NCBI RefSeq assembly: GCF_004000745.1
Contig: NZ_BILV01000048.1
Location: 1-50,979, forward strand
Origin: Paenibacillus barengoltzii NBRC 101215
GTDB lineage: Bacteria > Bacillota > Bacilli > Paenibacillales > Paenibacillaceae
Length of the DNA stretch: 50,979 nt
Reading direction: 5' to 3'
Shown: piece after piece, positions 1-7,567 of the stretch
Numbering within the stretch: position 1 is the stretch's first letter
Layout of the letters: every line of letters starts with the position of its first letter
Made by a program: the position numbers and the translations under genes
Notes under the pieces: generated by a model
Told to the model about the DNA's origin: nothing
What the model saw: only the letters and a program-made list of their open reading frames with translations
Databases searched by the model: none

Positions 1-4
1 CGAG

Positions 5-409
5 TTAGGGGTTCTTCCTCGGCTTCTTAGCCGCTTTGGCTTCGGCGGCCCGGCGATTTTCCTCTGCGCGGAAGAGAACCATGCGGCGAATCAGATCCAG
101 CGGCAGCGGCTGGTCCAAAGGAAACTGTACGGACCCTTTTCCGCCTTGGTACTGGGACAGTTCCTCGGCAAATTGCTCCGTTCCACTCGGGGTTGGGTAG
201 AAACCGATATGTTTCTTAAACGCTGCAAAATGTACCAGAACTTTGCCATCAGTTTCAAAAGTCGGCATTTTGTAACTGATCCGCTCAGTGGCGTGAGGCG
301 CAATCTCATGGACCAGCTTACGGATTTGCTGCAATCTGTCCTGAATCTCCGGCGGAAATTGGGCGATATATTCGTCGATCGTCGTAAATTGGGGGTGGTT
401 CGTGTCCAT
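5..409 (-). CDS. DUF1801 / YdhG-like (iron chaperone Fra-type) protein
   Basis: This is a 134-residue cytoplasmic protein with the DUF1801 fold seen in B. subtilis YdhG (Fra), where family members have been linked to frataxin-like iron delivery. Visible family features are the N-terminal YIAQFPPEIQDRLQQIRKLV helix, the ERISYKMPTF segment, the AAFKKHIGFYPTP motif and a lysine- and arginine-rich C-terminal tail. The start is supported by an AAAGGAGG site 11 nt upstream. That site overlaps the stop codon of the small membrane-peptide gene just upstream, so the two are probably co-transcribed. The family assignment is firm; the iron-donor role is only inherited from the family, and many DUF1801 proteins have no tested function. 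Confidence 0.85.
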   Translation of the reverse strand: MDTNHPQFTTIDEYIAQFPPEIQDRLQQIRKLVHEIAPHATERISYKMPTFETDGKVLVHFAAFKKHIGFYPTPSGTEQFAEELSQYQGGKGSVQFPLDQPLPLDLIRRMVLFRAEENRRAAEAKAAKKPRKNP

Positions 410-426
410 CGTCCGGAAGCCCTCCT

Positions 427-525
427 TTAGTGTCGTTTTTTTCTAAGAAGAAAAAACCAGATCGCGTAAATGACCAGTAAGAGAATCAATAAGGCAATAA
501 CCGTATTTTCCCAAACAAAATACAT
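427..525 (-). CDS. Small single-pass membrane peptide (32 aa)
   Basis: This is a short reading frame starting at an ATG that follows an AAAGGAG site by 11 nt. It encodes a 32-residue peptide with one hydrophobic segment (about residues 9-26, ALLILLLVIYAIWFFLL) and a basic C-terminus (RKKRH), so it would sit in the membrane with the tail in the cytoplasm. A longer in-frame extension to 717 lacks a ribosome site and runs through the neighbour's promoter, so I prefer the short form. Its stop codon overlaps the ribosome site of the DUF1801 gene. I do not recognise a family and assign no function. Confidence 0.55.
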   Translation of the reverse strand: MYFVWENTVIALLILLLVIYAIWFFLLRKKRH

Positions 526-651
526 TATGGGGATAGCTCCTTTCTCTGCAAATATCTTAATAATTCGCTTGCGGAGCGTGGATTTCCTTCCAGACGCGGC
601 ACATCCGTTATTTTCCGCTTGGATTCCCCGTGGGAGGACAGCTTCTCCTAT

Positions 652-659
652 GTTATACT
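652..659 (+). promoter_or_regulatory. Extended -10 promoter of the TPR gene
   Basis: TG-T-TATACT forms an extended -10 element about 75 nt upstream of the TTG start at 732. No good -35 hexamer is visible 17 bp upstream, which is acceptable for an extended -10 promoter. Confidence 0.5.
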
Positions 660-731
660 GTGGAATGGAGAGTTTACCTGAAACGTACGGAAAGTAGACT
701 TGGAAGATTGAAATCAAAGGAGGTGCCTTGC

Positions 732-2468
732 TTGAAGGAAAGAAAGCGACCGGCTAAGAACCAGCGGGGGAAAGTACTGCCGATCTCGATGGATGCGGGA
801 TTTTTCTTCGAGAGAGCCGTTTCTTCGTTGGACCGTTATCGCTATGACAAGGCATTAAAATATTTCCGCAAAGCCGTGGAATACGAGCCGAGCAACCCGG
901 TGAATCACTGCAATATGGCCGGGATTCTATCGGAGATGGGAGACTATGCGGCATCCAATGAGGTGCTCCAGACCGTGCTGGAGGAGATCGACCCGTCCAT
1001 GACGGAATGTTATTTCTATATGGCGAACAATTACGCCAATATGGATATGTTTGAAGCGGCCGAAGAAGCGCTCATCCGTTATTTGGAGGAGGATGAACAA
1101 GGACAGTTCCTGAGCGAGGCCGAGGAGATGATCGACCTGCTGCAATACGAGCTGGATCGCCCGACGAAATTAAAGAGCATCAAATCGCGCCATGGCGTCT
1201 ATGAGCACGATCAGGCGCGTGCGTTGCTGGAGGAAGGCAAGTTCGCACAAGCCGTTAAAATGCTGGAGGAGCTGGTGCAGACTCGTCCTGATTTTCTGGC
1301 GGCCCGCAATAATCTGGCCTTAGGGTATTACTACCTCGGATTGTTCCGCAAAGCGGTAGAGACCGTGGAAGAGGTGTTGGTGCAGGATCCGGGTAATTTG
1401 CACGGCTTGTGTAATCTGGCGATTTTTTATCAGCATGCCGGGAACCGTGAGGCGTTGGAAGAGTTGGCCGGGCGATTGAAAAATATCGTTCCATTCCACC
1501 AAGAGCACGTGTTCAAGCTGGCAACAACGATGGGCATCTTGGGGCGGCACGAAGCGGCCTTTGGCCATTTTCAACGGCTGATGCGCGGGAGTGAGACGAA
1601 CTTGGATGCCAGCCTGTATCACTATGCGGCTGTGGCTGCCTACCATACGGGGCGGAAGGAGGAAGCCGAGAAGCTCTGGAAGGCTGCCAAAAGACTGGAT
1701 CCCAGCTCGAGTGTGCCGGGCTATTACTTGAACATTCTGTCCCAGGAGCGTGAACATCCCGAGGCAGAACCGGTTCCGGTGAATTACCAGTACCTGCTGC
1801 CGTTCGAGGAGCAAATGAAACGCTGGGAGGCTTCGGAAGAAGGGATCCCGGCTGAGATGAAGGAGAACCCGCTGATTCGTTCCTCGTTCTTCTGGGCGCT
1901 GCGCCACGGGGATCACAAAACCAAGCTTCAAGTCATTCAAGCGATGGGCCTGATCGCTGACCAGGAGGTTGAGGAGGCGCTGCAAGCCTTCTTGCTGGAG
2001 CCGGATGAGGATGCGTATTTGAAAGAAATGGCTTTGTTTGTCCTCCGCAATCTTGGCGTGAACCAGCCGCTGCCCGTTCGTTCTGGAGCAACGACAACGC
2101 TGGTTGATCCGAGCCGGGTATCTACACAGCTGCCGGTATGGCGGAGTGAGTGGCAAGCGGTGGTAGATTTGGCGCTGGAGCGGATGAAGCCGAGCTTCGA
2201 TCTTCAGCAGCAGCATGATATGGAGACGTTGTGGGCGGAGTTTCTTACCCGGTTATATCCGGATACGCCAACGGTCTCCCATTTGGAGGGCTGGGCCGCA
2301 GCGCTTGAATATTTGACGGCCAAAATGCACGGGCAATCCGTTACCTACGAGCAGGTGGCGCAGAAATACAATATTTCCGCTTCTACGGCTCGTCGTTACG
2401 TTCAACGGGTGGATGAAGTTTGCGGCGTGAAGGAGAAGCTCGCGGACATTTTTCCTTCGGTCCAATAG
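732..2468 (+). CDS. Tetratricopeptide repeat protein with C-terminal helix-turn-helix-like segment
   Basis: This is a 578-residue soluble protein. I place the start at the TTG at 732, preceded by AAAGGAGG at 8 nt; an upstream in-frame ATG at 630 lies before the likely promoter. The N-terminal two thirds carry repeated TPR helices, for example around YDKALKYFRKAVEYEPSN and again around FAQAVKMLEELVQTRPDF, LFRKAVETVEEVLVQDPGN and RKEEAEKLWKAAKRLDPSS. The last 60 residues include a segment reading YEQVAQKYNISASTARRYVQ, which looks like a helix-turn-helix. TPRs mediate protein-protein contacts, so a regulatory or scaffold role is possible, but nothing in the sequence names a partner. trxB follows after 108 nt and may share the transcript. 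Confidence 0.85.
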   Translation: MKERKRPAKNQRGKVLPISMDAGFFFERAVSSLDRYRYDKALKYFRKAVEYEPSNPVNHCNMAGILSEMGDYAASNEVLQTVLEEIDPSMTECYFYMANNYANMDMFEAAEEALIRYLEEDEQGQFLSEAEEMIDLLQYELDRPTKLKSIKSRHGVYEHDQARALLEEGKFAQAVKMLEELVQTRPDFLAARNNLALGYYYLGLFRKAVETVEEVLVQDPGNLHGLCNLAIFYQHAGNREALEELAGRLKNIVPFHQEHVFKLATTMGILGRHEAAFGHFQRLMRGSETNLDASLYHYAAVAAYHTGRKEEAEKLWKAAKRLDPSSSVPGYYLNILSQEREHPEAEPVPVNYQYLLPFEEQMKRWEASEEGIPAEMKENPLIRSSFFWALRHGDHKTKLQVIQAMGLIADQEVEEALQAFLLEPDEDAYLKEMALFVLRNLGVNQPLPVRSGATTTLVDPSRVSTQLPVWRSEWQAVVDLALERMKPSFDLQQQHDMETLWAEFLTRLYPDTPTVSHLEGWAAALEYLTAKMHGQSVTYEQVAQKYNISASTARRYVQRVDEVCGVKEKLADIFPSVQ

Positions 2469-2576
2469 TTTGATGGGTAAAGCAGGTCCAACTTGGGGAA
2501 AATTTGATGGAGTATTCCATTTACATAGGAATCGACGGGTCGAGCTATTTCCTAGGAACCAAGGAGGTACGAGCGT

Positions 2577-3536
2577 ATGCACAAAGTATTGGTGATTGGA
2601 ACGGGGCCGGCCGGATTAACGGCGGCGATTTATTTGGCGCGGGCGAATCTGAGCCCGGTGGTGATCGAGGGGCTGGAGCCGGGCGGTCAGTTGACCACGA
2701 CGACGGAAGTAGAGAATTTCCCCGGCTTTCCGGAAGGCATTATGGGCCCTGAGCTGATGGACAATATGCGCAAGCAAGCAGAACGGTTTGGCGCACAGTT
2801 TCGGGCCAGCTGGGTGGAGAAGGTGGATTTCTCCAAGCGGCCGTTTCAAGTGACGCTCGAAGGCGGTGAGGTGCTGGAATCCGAATCGGTGATTATATCG
2901 ACCGGGGCCTCGGCGAAATATTTGGGCATCCCGGGCGAGCAAGAGAATGTAGGACGAGGGGTCAGCACCTGTGCCACCTGTGATGGGTTCTTCTTCCGCG
3001 GCAAAAAACTCATCGTTGTCGGAGGCGGTGACTCCGCCATGGAGGAAGCGAATTTCCTGACGCGATTCGCGACCGAAGTGACGATCGTGCATCGTCGGGA
3101 GGAGCTGCGCGCCTCCAAAATCATGCAGGGTCGCGCCAGATCCAACGAGAAAATCCGCTGGGCACTTAACCGCACACCGTTGGAAGTGGTGACGGATGAG
3201 GACGGCGTCAAAGTGAAGGGCCTGAAGGTGCGGAACAATGCCGATGGGCAAGAGGAGCTGCTGGAGGCCGACGGAGTGTTCGTGGCGATTGGTCATACGC
3301 CAAACACGAAGTTTCTCGGCGGCGCCGTAGAGACCGACGACCACGGCTATATCGTGGTGAAGCCGGGAACCACGGAGACGAACGTGCCGGGGGTATTTGC
3401 TTGCGGCGACGTCCAGGATACACGTTACCGCCAAGCGATCACCGCGGCGGGTTCCGGCTGTATGGCGGCGATGGACTGCGAGAAGTTCCTGGAGGGCAGC
3501 ATGGTGCATGATTGGAGCGGCCCGACGGGGAGTTAA
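2577..3536 (+). CDS. trxB: Thioredoxin reductase (NADPH)
   Basis: This is a 319-residue FAD enzyme that passes electrons from NADPH to thioredoxin and so keeps cytoplasmic thiols reduced. It shows the N-terminal FAD motif GTGPAGLTAA (about residues 8-17), the redox-active pair C132/C135 in STCATCDGFF, a second dinucleotide motif VVGGGDSAMEEA and a C-terminal FAD motif GVFACGDVQD. Length and motif order match low-molecular-weight bacterial TrxB. The start has AAGGAGG about 9 nt upstream. The downstream interval carries a 52-bp repeat array and then a terminator. Confidence 0.97.
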   Translation: MHKVLVIGTGPAGLTAAIYLARANLSPVVIEGLEPGGQLTTTTEVENFPGFPEGIMGPELMDNMRKQAERFGAQFRASWVEKVDFSKRPFQVTLEGGEVLESESVIISTGASAKYLGIPGEQENVGRGVSTCATCDGFFFRGKKLIVVGGGDSAMEEANFLTRFATEVTIVHRREELRASKIMQGRARSNEKIRWALNRTPLEVVTDEDGVKVKGLKVRNNADGQEELLEADGVFVAIGHTPNTKFLGGAVETDDHGYIVVKPGTTETNVPGVFACGDVQDTRYRQAITAAGSGCMAAMDCEKFLEGSMVHDWSGPTGS

Positions 3537-3572
3537 CGTTGGGGACACAGGACGGTCTTTTGCTGTCCGAAA

Positions 3573-3752
3573 TGTATTCGAAAAATCGAGTATATTGAGG
3601 GGATTTCGGCGATTTCAAAGGATTGTATATGAAATTTCATACACATTTTGCCGATCCGATCCTAAACCGCAAGAATCTATATGAAAAATCGAGTACATTT
3701 CAGGTTTTCGATCATCTAACACCTGAATGAACACGAAAAATCGAATAGATTG
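3573..3752. repeat. Four tandem copies of a degenerate ~52-bp repeat
   Basis: A core resembling CGAAAAATCGAGTATATTG recurs at about 3579-3597, 3682-3700 and 3734-3752. A diverged copy at 3624-3648 has become the palindrome TATGAAATTTCATA (3628-3641). Aligned starts (3573, 3624, 3676, 3728) are 51-52 bp apart. No reading frame is conserved between units, so I take this as non-coding. See findings. Confidence 0.7.
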
Positions 3753-3770
3753 CAACGTGAAAATTTAAGA

Positions 3771-3795
3771 GGACGCCGAGATCGGCGTCCTTTTT
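3771..3795 (+). terminator. Intrinsic terminator after trxB
   Basis: A perfect 9-bp stem, GGACGCCGA/TCGGCGTCC, with a 2-nt spacer is followed by TTTTT. It closes the trxB side and lies between convergent genes, so it may also stop the minus-strand operon. Confidence 0.85.
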
Positions 3796-3816
3796 GGCGT
3801 TATGATATTTGCGTAC

Positions 3817-4419
3817 TTAAATCCATCCGTTCTCCTCGGCGAGGCGAACCGCTTCGATGCGGCTCTTGACCTCCAGCTTGTTCAAAATTTCGGAAATATA
3901 ATTACGAACGGTGCCGTAGGACAAGTGCAGAGAAACCGCGATTTCGCTGGCGGTGCAGCCTTTAGCAGCCAGCCGCAGAATATCTTGCTCGCGGGCGGTC
4001 AAGGGATTGTCCCGGCGGAGGCTGCCGAAGACCAGCTCCGGCGAAGCTTCGCGGTGGCCGGCCATCACCCGTCGGATCGCCTCTGCCAGCCGATCGCTGG
4101 ATTCATCCTTGAGCAGGTAGCCTTGGACGCCGGTCTTCACTGCCCGTTCGAAGTAGCCGGGACGCGCGAACGTCGTTAAGATGATGACGCGGCACGGCGA
4201 TCCCTGGGCCTGCAGCCGTTCGGCCACCTCCAGACCGCTCATCAGCGGCATCTCGATGTCCATGAGGCAGACATCGGGGCGCAGCTTCTCGATGAGCGCC
4301 AGCGCCTCCGCGCCGTCACCGGCCTGGCCGACGACCTCAAGGTCGTCCTCCAGATCGAGCAGGGAGGCCAGCGCCCCCCGCAGCATGCGTTGGTCCTCGG
4401 CGATGACGATGCGAATCAT
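3817..4419 (-). CDS. NarL/DesR-family response regulator (YvfU-like)
   Basis: This is a 200-residue two-component response regulator. The receiver domain (about 1-120) has the acidic pair E8-D9, phosphorylatable D54 in CLMDIEMP and a conserved lysine in LLKDES. The C-terminal LuxR-type helix-turn-helix (about 135-200) reads LTAREQDILRLAAKGCTASEIA. Its start codon overlaps the kinase stop (ATGA), so kinase and regulator are translationally coupled. Its position after an ABC ATPase, permease and DesK-like kinase matches B. subtilis yvfRSTU. It probably controls the operon through the palindromes at 7383-7411; that link is inference. Confidence 0.93.
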   Translation of the reverse strand: MIRIVIAEDQRMLRGALASLLDLEDDLEVVGQAGDGAEALALIEKLRPDVCLMDIEMPLMSGLEVAERLQAQGSPCRVIILTTFARPGYFERAVKTGVQGYLLKDESSDRLAEAIRRVMAGHREASPELVFGSLRRDNPLTAREQDILRLAAKGCTASEIAVSLHLSYGTVRNYISEILNKLEVKSRIEAVRLAEENGWI

Positions 4420-5630
4420 GCGGTTTCACCTTCTTTAGCAGCTTCTTTCACGATGAGCGGGATGGTGATCTGCAGCCGGGTACCCCGGCCGTCCCCGGCC
4501 TCGGAACCATCCGCGTTTTCCAAGCTCCCCGCTCCGACGGTTAATGTGCCGTCGATCAGCGACAACCGCTCGGCCATGCCCTTCAAGCCATTGCCTGCGA
4601 CACTGTCGCCCGAAGGCGGGGCCAGCCGATCGCTGCCCGCCTTCCCCGAGGACAACCCGATCCCGTTGTCCTCGATCTGCAGCCGCACCTCCGCCGGTGC
4701 GGTCTCAATCGTGACGACGCAGCGCGTGGCCCGGCTATGCTTGACGATGTTCGTCACTGCCTCTTTGATGCAGAGGCTGACGATGTTCTGCATCAAGTCC
4801 GACACGCCGGCGAGTCGCGGGTCGCCTTCCACGTCGAGGGCGATGTCGGCTGCGCGAAGGATTTCGCTGGCTTCCGCCAACGCCTCCGCGACGGTGATCG
4901 CCCGCATGTCGGAGACGAGCTCCCGCACTTGTCGCAGCGCGGCCCGGGAGGTACGCTGGATCTCCCGCGCCTCAGCTTGGGCCCGTTCCGCATCTTTGGC
5001 GGCGAGCTTCTCGACCAGCTGGCTTTTGAGCGTGATTAGAGATAAAGTATGGCCGAGCGTATCGTGTAAATCGCGGGCGATGCGCATACGTTCCTCCCGC
5101 TTGATCAGCTCCTTAATCTGCTCGTTCGCCCGGTCCAGTTCCCGCTCCAATTGCTGCCGTCTCGACATTGAACGGATGCCGTAAGGCATCACCAGCATAA
5201 TGACCAGAAAAGGCAACATAAACGGCAGATCGCTGGCAACCAGATTCCGGGCGCCAAACAGGAGCGACAGTACTTCTACTGCAGCGAAGCAGGAAATAGC
5301 CACATGGAACTTCTTGTGATCGGTGTACCAACCGATGAAGTTCGAGGTGAAGAAGCCCAAATAGAAGTTATACGGACTATAGAACATACAGAGCGCCAGA
5401 ATGAGGGCCATTTGCAGCGCAAGCCACAAGTTGAAGACTTTGCCGGTAACCCAGTATAACTGGCGATAAGTCACGGCAAACAAGACGATCATTGCGCAGC
5501 CGATCCACAGCTTGATTCCATGCTCTCCCCGAATATTGAAGAAGGGAAGAATCAAGTAGATCGGCCAGACGTAGGGGAACCAGCCGTATTTTTTCGGAAA
5601 CCATTCAAACTGGAACTTACCTAACTTCAT
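4416..5630 (-). CDS. DesK-like sensor histidine kinase (YvfT-like)
   Basis: This is a 404-residue membrane kinase. The N-terminal 150 residues are hydrophobic, with about five membrane spans and short loops and no large extracellular domain, as in DesK. A coiled linker follows, then the HisKA_3 dimerisation domain with phospho-accepting H189 in RIARDLHDTLGH, and a HATPase domain with N-box KEAVTNIVKHS and a G-rich GNGLKGMAERL segment. A kinase without an outside domain probably senses membrane state or signals from its partner transporter, by analogy with DesK. No strong ribosome site precedes the ATG; the permease stop lies 6 nt upstream, suggesting coupling. Confidence 0.92.
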   Translation of the reverse strand: MKLGKFQFEWFPKKYGWFPYVWPIYLILPFFNIRGEHGIKLWIGCAMIVLFAVTYRQLYWVTGKVFNLWLALQMALILALCMFYSPYNFYLGFFTSNFIGWYTDHKKFHVAISCFAAVEVLSLLFGARNLVASDLPFMLPFLVIMLVMPYGIRSMSRRQQLERELDRANEQIKELIKREERMRIARDLHDTLGHTLSLITLKSQLVEKLAAKDAERAQAEAREIQRTSRAALRQVRELVSDMRAITVAEALAEASEILRAADIALDVEGDPRLAGVSDLMQNIVSLCIKEAVTNIVKHSRATRCVVTIETAPAEVRLQIEDNGIGLSSGKAGSDRLAPPSGDSVAGNGLKGMAERLSLIDGTLTVGAGSLENADGSEAGDGRGTRLQITIPLIVKEAAKEGETA

Positions 5631-5636
5631 TTGGAG

Positions 5637-6374
5637 TTACACCGCTTCCTGTTTTTTTCGGATATATGTGGATAGTATCATAAACAGGAAGAGGTAGCCC
5701 AGCAAAATCAGCACGCTTTGCCAGCTCGGGGCATCCCCTTGAACGATGGACCAGGCCCCGCTTCCGAACTGGTAGGAGGGTAGCCATTTGCCGATGGCCT
5801 GCATCACCTTAGGCAGCACTTCGAACGGCATCCACATACCGCCTGCGACGGCGAGAAGCAGGTACACAACGTTGCTGACGCCGCTCGCCGTATCCACGCG
5901 CTTCATCAGACCCACCAGCGTCCCCAACGCGAGAAAAGGAAGCGAAGCTGCAATGATCCACAACCCGCTGGAAATCCACAGATACCAAGGCAGTGTTACC
6001 CCGTTAATTAAATACCCCGCGATAAAAATAAACACTACGGAAAACAGGTGCATCATGGTTTGGCCGAACATTTTGCCGAAGAAATAAATCGAACCGGGCA
6101 GCGGCGTGATTCGCATGAAGGTCGCCCAGCCTTGGGTACGCTCCTGCACCAGGCGGATGCCAAGCGTCATAATCGCCGACCCCATTACGCTGAAGGTCGT
6201 CATGGACATCAGGTAATACGCCCGCCATTCGCTCGGATTGTCGGCCCCGGTATTAACGACCCGCGTGAAGATAAAGTAGAACAAGACCGGCATCAACAAC
6301 GACCAAAATACATAATAGGGGTTGCGGATCACCCGAAGCATTTCCGCTTTACATTGCATCGTAATGGTACGCAT
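5637..6374 (-). CDS. ABC-2 type exporter permease (YvfS-like)
   Basis: This is a 245-residue integral membrane protein with six predicted spans and the ABC-2 permease layout. It has a short cytoplasmic start (MRTITMQCKAEMLRVIRNP), a large first loop and a conserved last third, WMPFEVLPKVMQAIGKWLPSYQF, typical of the ABC2_membrane family. It would pair with the ATPase encoded 2 nt upstream to export an unknown compound. The ribosome site GAGGAGG lies inside the last codons of the ATPase gene. Substrates of this subfamily range from antibiotics to lipids and none can be read from the sequence. Confidence 0.92.
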   Translation of the reverse strand: MRTITMQCKAEMLRVIRNPYYVFWSLLMPVLFYFIFTRVVNTGADNPSEWRAYYLMSMTTFSVMGSAIMTLGIRLVQERTQGWATFMRITPLPGSIYFFGKMFGQTMMHLFSVVFIFIAGYLINGVTLPWYLWISSGLWIIAASLPFLALGTLVGLMKRVDTASGVSNVVYLLLAVAGGMWMPFEVLPKVMQAIGKWLPSYQFGSGAWSIVQGDAPSWQSVLILLGYLFLFMILSTYIRKKQEAV

Positions 6375-6376
6375 CG

Positions 6377-7288
6377 TTAGATTGCCTCCTCTTCATGGTT
6401 TGTCGTTAGCTGTTCGAACGCTTCATCCAACCGTCCTTGCTCGATCTGGATGTCGTGCACGGGCAGACCGGCGGTAAACAAAGCTGCCAATGCTGCGTCG
6501 GTATCCTCCGTTGTCACATGGATACGTCCGTCTTTGTTGTAGCATTCCGCGACAGGGGAGAGCGCCAGCAATCGGCTCCGCAGTTCGGGACCATCGCCGT
6601 CGGCAAGGAAGGAAATCGAACGTTTGACAATCCGCGATTTGATCGCTTCAGGCGTGCCGTCTGCGACTAAGGAGCCCCGGTTAAACAACAAGATTCGATC
6701 GGCAATATCGTCGGCTTCTTGCAAGTAATGCGTTGTGAAAACGACCGTCTTCCCTTGTGCGGCCAACTTGCGAACGCTGTCCCAGAAGCGGCGGCGCGAC
6801 GTGATGTCCAGCCCCACTGTGGGCTCATCAAAGAAGAGCAACTCCGGGTTCCCTGCCAAGGCAAGGGCAAAGCTAAGGCTGCGCTTCTGCCCGCCGGACA
6901 GCTTCTCGGCATAGCGGTTTAAATCGCTATTGGACAACCCCGTCAGACGAACCAATTCGTCCATCGCCATCGGGTTGGGGTAGTAGCTGCGAATCAGCTC
7001 CAGGATTTCGCGTACCTTTAGCCGATCCATCACGCTGACCTCCTGCAGCATCGCCCCAGTCCGCTCGCGGACCAAGCGGTCTTTCGGCGGCTTTCCGAAC
7101 AGTTGAATCGTTCCGGCTGTTGGTTCCAGCAAGCCGAGCAGCATCGAGACCGCCGTCGTCTTCCCGGCTCCATTTGGTCCTAGAATGGCGGTGATGGTGC
7201 CTTTGGAAATGGTAAATGATAGATGATCTACCGCTTTTTTATCTTTGAAGCTCTTGCTGACGTCCTTCATTTCAATAATAGGTTCCAC
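6377..7288 (-). CDS. ABC exporter ATP-binding protein (YvfR-like)
   Basis: This is a 303-residue ATPase. Walker A is GPNGAGKTT (37-45), the signature is LSGGQKR, and Walker B reads ELLFFDEPTVGLD, followed by a switch histidine in FTTHYLQEAD. The C-terminal extension of about 90 residues resembles the DrrA/CcmA-type exporter group. I place the start at the GTG at 7288 because GGAGG lies 10 nt upstream; a longer form from 7309 would put that site inside the gene. It is the first gene of the four-gene exporter/two-component operon, which would be transcribed from the palindrome-bearing region upstream. Confidence 0.94.
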   Translation of the reverse strand: MEPIIEMKDVSKSFKDKKAVDHLSFTISKGTITAILGPNGAGKTTAVSMLLGLLEPTAGTIQLFGKPPKDRLVRERTGAMLQEVSVMDRLKVREILELIRSYYPNPMAMDELVRLTGLSNSDLNRYAEKLSGGQKRSLSFALALAGNPELLFFDEPTVGLDITSRRRFWDSVRKLAAQGKTVVFTTHYLQEADDIADRILLFNRGSLVADGTPEAIKSRIVKRSISFLADGDGPELRSRLLALSPVAECYNKDGRIHVTTEDTDAALAALFTAGLPVHDIQIEQGRLDEAFEQLTTNHEEEAI

Positions 7289-7382
7289 GAAAGCTTCGCC
7301 TCCGATCAAGGTTTCATCTTGGTTATTTCTTCCTCGGTTAACTTAAGCATAAAGGAACTGCGGCCCCTCTGTTAGTAAGGAC

Positions 7383-7411
7383 TGTCATGACATTGAGATG
7401 ACAATTGTCAT
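7383..7411. promoter_or_regulatory. Pair of palindromes, likely operator of the YvfU-like regulator
   Basis: TGTCATGACA (7383-7392) and ATGACAATTGTCAT (7398-7411) are both perfect palindromes with centres 17 bp apart and share the TGACA half-site. They lie about 95-125 nt upstream of the first exporter gene. NarL/DesR regulators bind such inverted repeats, so autoregulation is likely but not shown. Confidence 0.55.
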
Positions 7412-7473
7412 TCTGATTTGAGTCTGAAAAGGCCCCCTCGATCTCAAGACCCAAAAATAGTTGAACTTTTCCC

Positions 7474-7487
7474 AATAAGCGCTTACT
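7474..7487 (+). promoter_or_regulatory. Candidate cre (CcpA) site
   Basis: AATAAGCGCTTACT matches the cre consensus TGWAARCGYTWNCW at 12 of 14 positions and contains the palindrome TAAGCGCTTA. It lies about 80 nt upstream of the sugar-binding lipoprotein gene, where catabolite repression would be expected. Confidence 0.55.
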
Positions 7488-7567
7488 TATGGAGAACAAA
7501 AAGATGTATTAAAATGTGAATGCGGTTACAAAATACCGAGAAGAGTAAACAAAAGGGGAGGCAAAGC

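Noticed and set aside
2616..3548. 310-residue minus-strand open frame opposite trxB
   Set aside because: It is the shadow of a clear thioredoxin reductase gene and has no family features.
3573..3752. Possible CRISPR array (repeats about 52 bp apart)
   Set aside because: The repeats differ from each other at many positions, one is a diverged palindrome, spacers and repeats are not cleanly separated, and no cas genes are present.
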